20,805 nt of DNA, from positions 1 through 20,805 of the forward strand of contig JAYMGJ010000597.1 of the NCBI GenBank assembly GCA_037178675.1, written 5' to 3'. Source of the DNA: Scleroderma bovista (Eukaryota; Basidiomycota; Agaricomycetes; Boletales; Sclerodermataceae). Position 1 is the first letter of the stretch. Each line of letters opens with the position of its first letter. This document shows, piece after piece, positions 20,271 to 20,805 of this stretch. The position numbers and the translations under genes are program-made. The notes beneath the pieces are model-generated. The model ran no database searches. It had not been told where the DNA came from and was given only the letters and a program-made list of their open reading frames with translations.

Positions 20271-20336
20271 CTGTTGGGAGTCAACGGAGTCAGCAAATGA
20301 ATGCGACAACGGACAAGCAAGAAAAGAAAAAAACAC
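20271..20336 (-). other. Possible 66-base intron in the Copia leader
   Basis: On the minus strand, CTCAG/gtgttttttt and cccaacag/AACATCACC frame a pyrimidine-rich 66-base segment just upstream of the gag ATG. It has intron-like length and ends for this genome. The segment is also open in frame from a GTG at 20366, which I take as chance. Confidence 0.3.
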
Positions 20337-20424
20337 CTGAGTGCTAGTGAAAGCACTTCTGTCCACAGCTAACTCATGACTAGGTCATGCCAGCGCAAGT
20401 CGTCGACAATGTTTGCCATGGTTG

Positions 20425-20550
20425 GCGCAAGTCATCAACGAACTTCGCCTGGGGCAATACAGGTGCTCAACTAGGAGCTCACTGTCAGGTGCAAGTCATC
20501 GACCGACTTTGCATTGTGGCTGTGCAGGGGCTCAGCTAGGAGCTCACTGT
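20425..20550 (-). repeat. Direct repeats in the Copia leader
   Basis: Two units of about 65 bases each contain gcaagtcatc(a/g)ac, then gctca(a/g)ctaggagctcactgt (20464-20484 and 20530-20550). A third partial copy of the first part starts at 20393 (gcgcaagtcgtcgac). They lie between the primer binding site and the gag ATG. Confidence 0.55.
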
Positions 20551-20633
20551 GGTCCACAGTGTCAAGCTAGTTAAAGCGACGCTCAGGGAGCTGGAGCGCT
20601 GCCTGGTGCATTGCTGCACACAGTGCGCTCACA

Positions 20634-20645
20634 GGGCTCATAACC
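20634..20645 (-). other. Primer binding site complementary to an initiator tRNA-Met anticodon region
   Basis: Immediately inside the 5' LTR the minus strand reads GGTTATGAGCCC. Its complement, gggctcataacc, matches the anticodon stem-loop of initiator tRNA-Met (CAU anticodon) as I know it, not the 3' acceptor end. The upstream bases gcgctcaca also resemble the tRNA's D-stem side. Drosophila copia primes from an internal cut of the same tRNA, so a half-tRNA primer is likely here. Confidence 0.6.
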
Positions 20646-20805
20646 TGTTGAAGCAATACCTATATACGTAGAGGAACTGCTACTCCAACTCACCTGTTGG
20701 GTGGAGTGCACAATCTGAGATGGTAGCGGTAGCTGGTTAAGAGCTGTTATATTATATAAGCGATGACCGCTGTTTATATACAACAAATAGTGTGACACGT
20801 GACTG
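20646..20805 (-). repeat. 5' LTR of the Copia element, cut by the window end
   Basis: It starts TGTTGAAGCAATACC on the plus strand and aligns to 15003-15162. About 120 more bases are expected beyond the window. Confidence 0.9.

Larger units (their letters stand above)
15003..20805 (-). mobile_element. Nearly complete Ty1/Copia LTR retrotransposon
   Basis: Order on the minus strand: 5' LTR (runs past the window end, visible to 20646), primer binding site, repeat-bearing leader, one gag-protease-integrase-RT-RNase H frame (20261-15330), polypurine tract and 3' LTR (15283-15003). The integrase-before-RT order and the RVT_2 type of reverse transcriptase make it Copia. The two LTRs differ at five positions over the 160 bases that can be compared, so the insertion is young relative to the rest of the window. 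Two nonsense codons in the integrase suggest it is not autonomous as read. Confidence 0.9.

Noticed and set aside
20262..20366. Upstream GTG start extending the Copia Gag by 35 residues
   Set aside because: The first ATG at 20261 gives a normal Gag start, and the extra stretch coincides with an intron-like, pyrimidine-rich segment.

Overview
The window reads as nuclear DNA of a filamentous basidiomycete, most likely an Agaricomycete. The signs are many 42-66 base GT-AG introns, protein-coding remnants resembling families I know from mushroom-forming fungi (a DUF6532-type domain, a hAT transposase tail, DIRS-type RNase H and tyrosine recombinase pieces) and two different Ty1/Copia elements. 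It is a repeat-rich accessory region. I see no rRNA, tRNA, CRISPR array or bacterial-style operon.

Layout, left to right. A decayed minus-strand coding remnant lies at 33-443. A plus-strand gene of 14 exons runs 738-3524. A minisatellite-like AT-rich spacer (3525-3933) separates it from a convergent 6-exon minus-strand gene, 5327-3934, carrying a repeated G-W-x-P-P motif. A 0.9 kb spacer with paired TGACGTA and CACGTG sites precedes a two-exon plus-strand gene at 6240-6963. A 5'-truncated Copia element (RT and RNase H only) lies at 7489-9075, with a partial 3' LTR from 9083. Next come fragments of a minus-strand DIRS-like element (recombinase at about 9255-9480, RNase H at 11328-11594). Between them is a near-perfect inverted repeat of two 456-457 base arms. 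Further on are a small two-exon remnant (11734-12090), a probable solo LTR (about 12118-12541), a hAT transposase C-terminal half (12582-13435) with its 3' end near 13651, and the C-terminal half of a DUF6532-like gene (13676-14460). The last 5.8 kb is a nearly complete minus-strand Copia element (15003 to beyond the window end), with LTRs, polypurine tract, primer binding site and one long gag-pol frame.

How it fits together. Most protein genes here are broken, and often in the same way: an in-frame TGA where arginine (CGA) is expected, or a G-to-A change destroying a GT splice donor. Both fit loss of methylated CpG. The younger Copia element at the right is visibly CpG-rich while the left 14 kb is CpG-poor. 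The two convergent genes were rebuilt exon by exon from splice-site and phase consistency. Each becomes fully open only if one base is removed from a poly-C tract, so these are either pseudogenes or genes with homopolymer errors in the read. The exon chains are my own reading. Family names come from recognition, not from a search.
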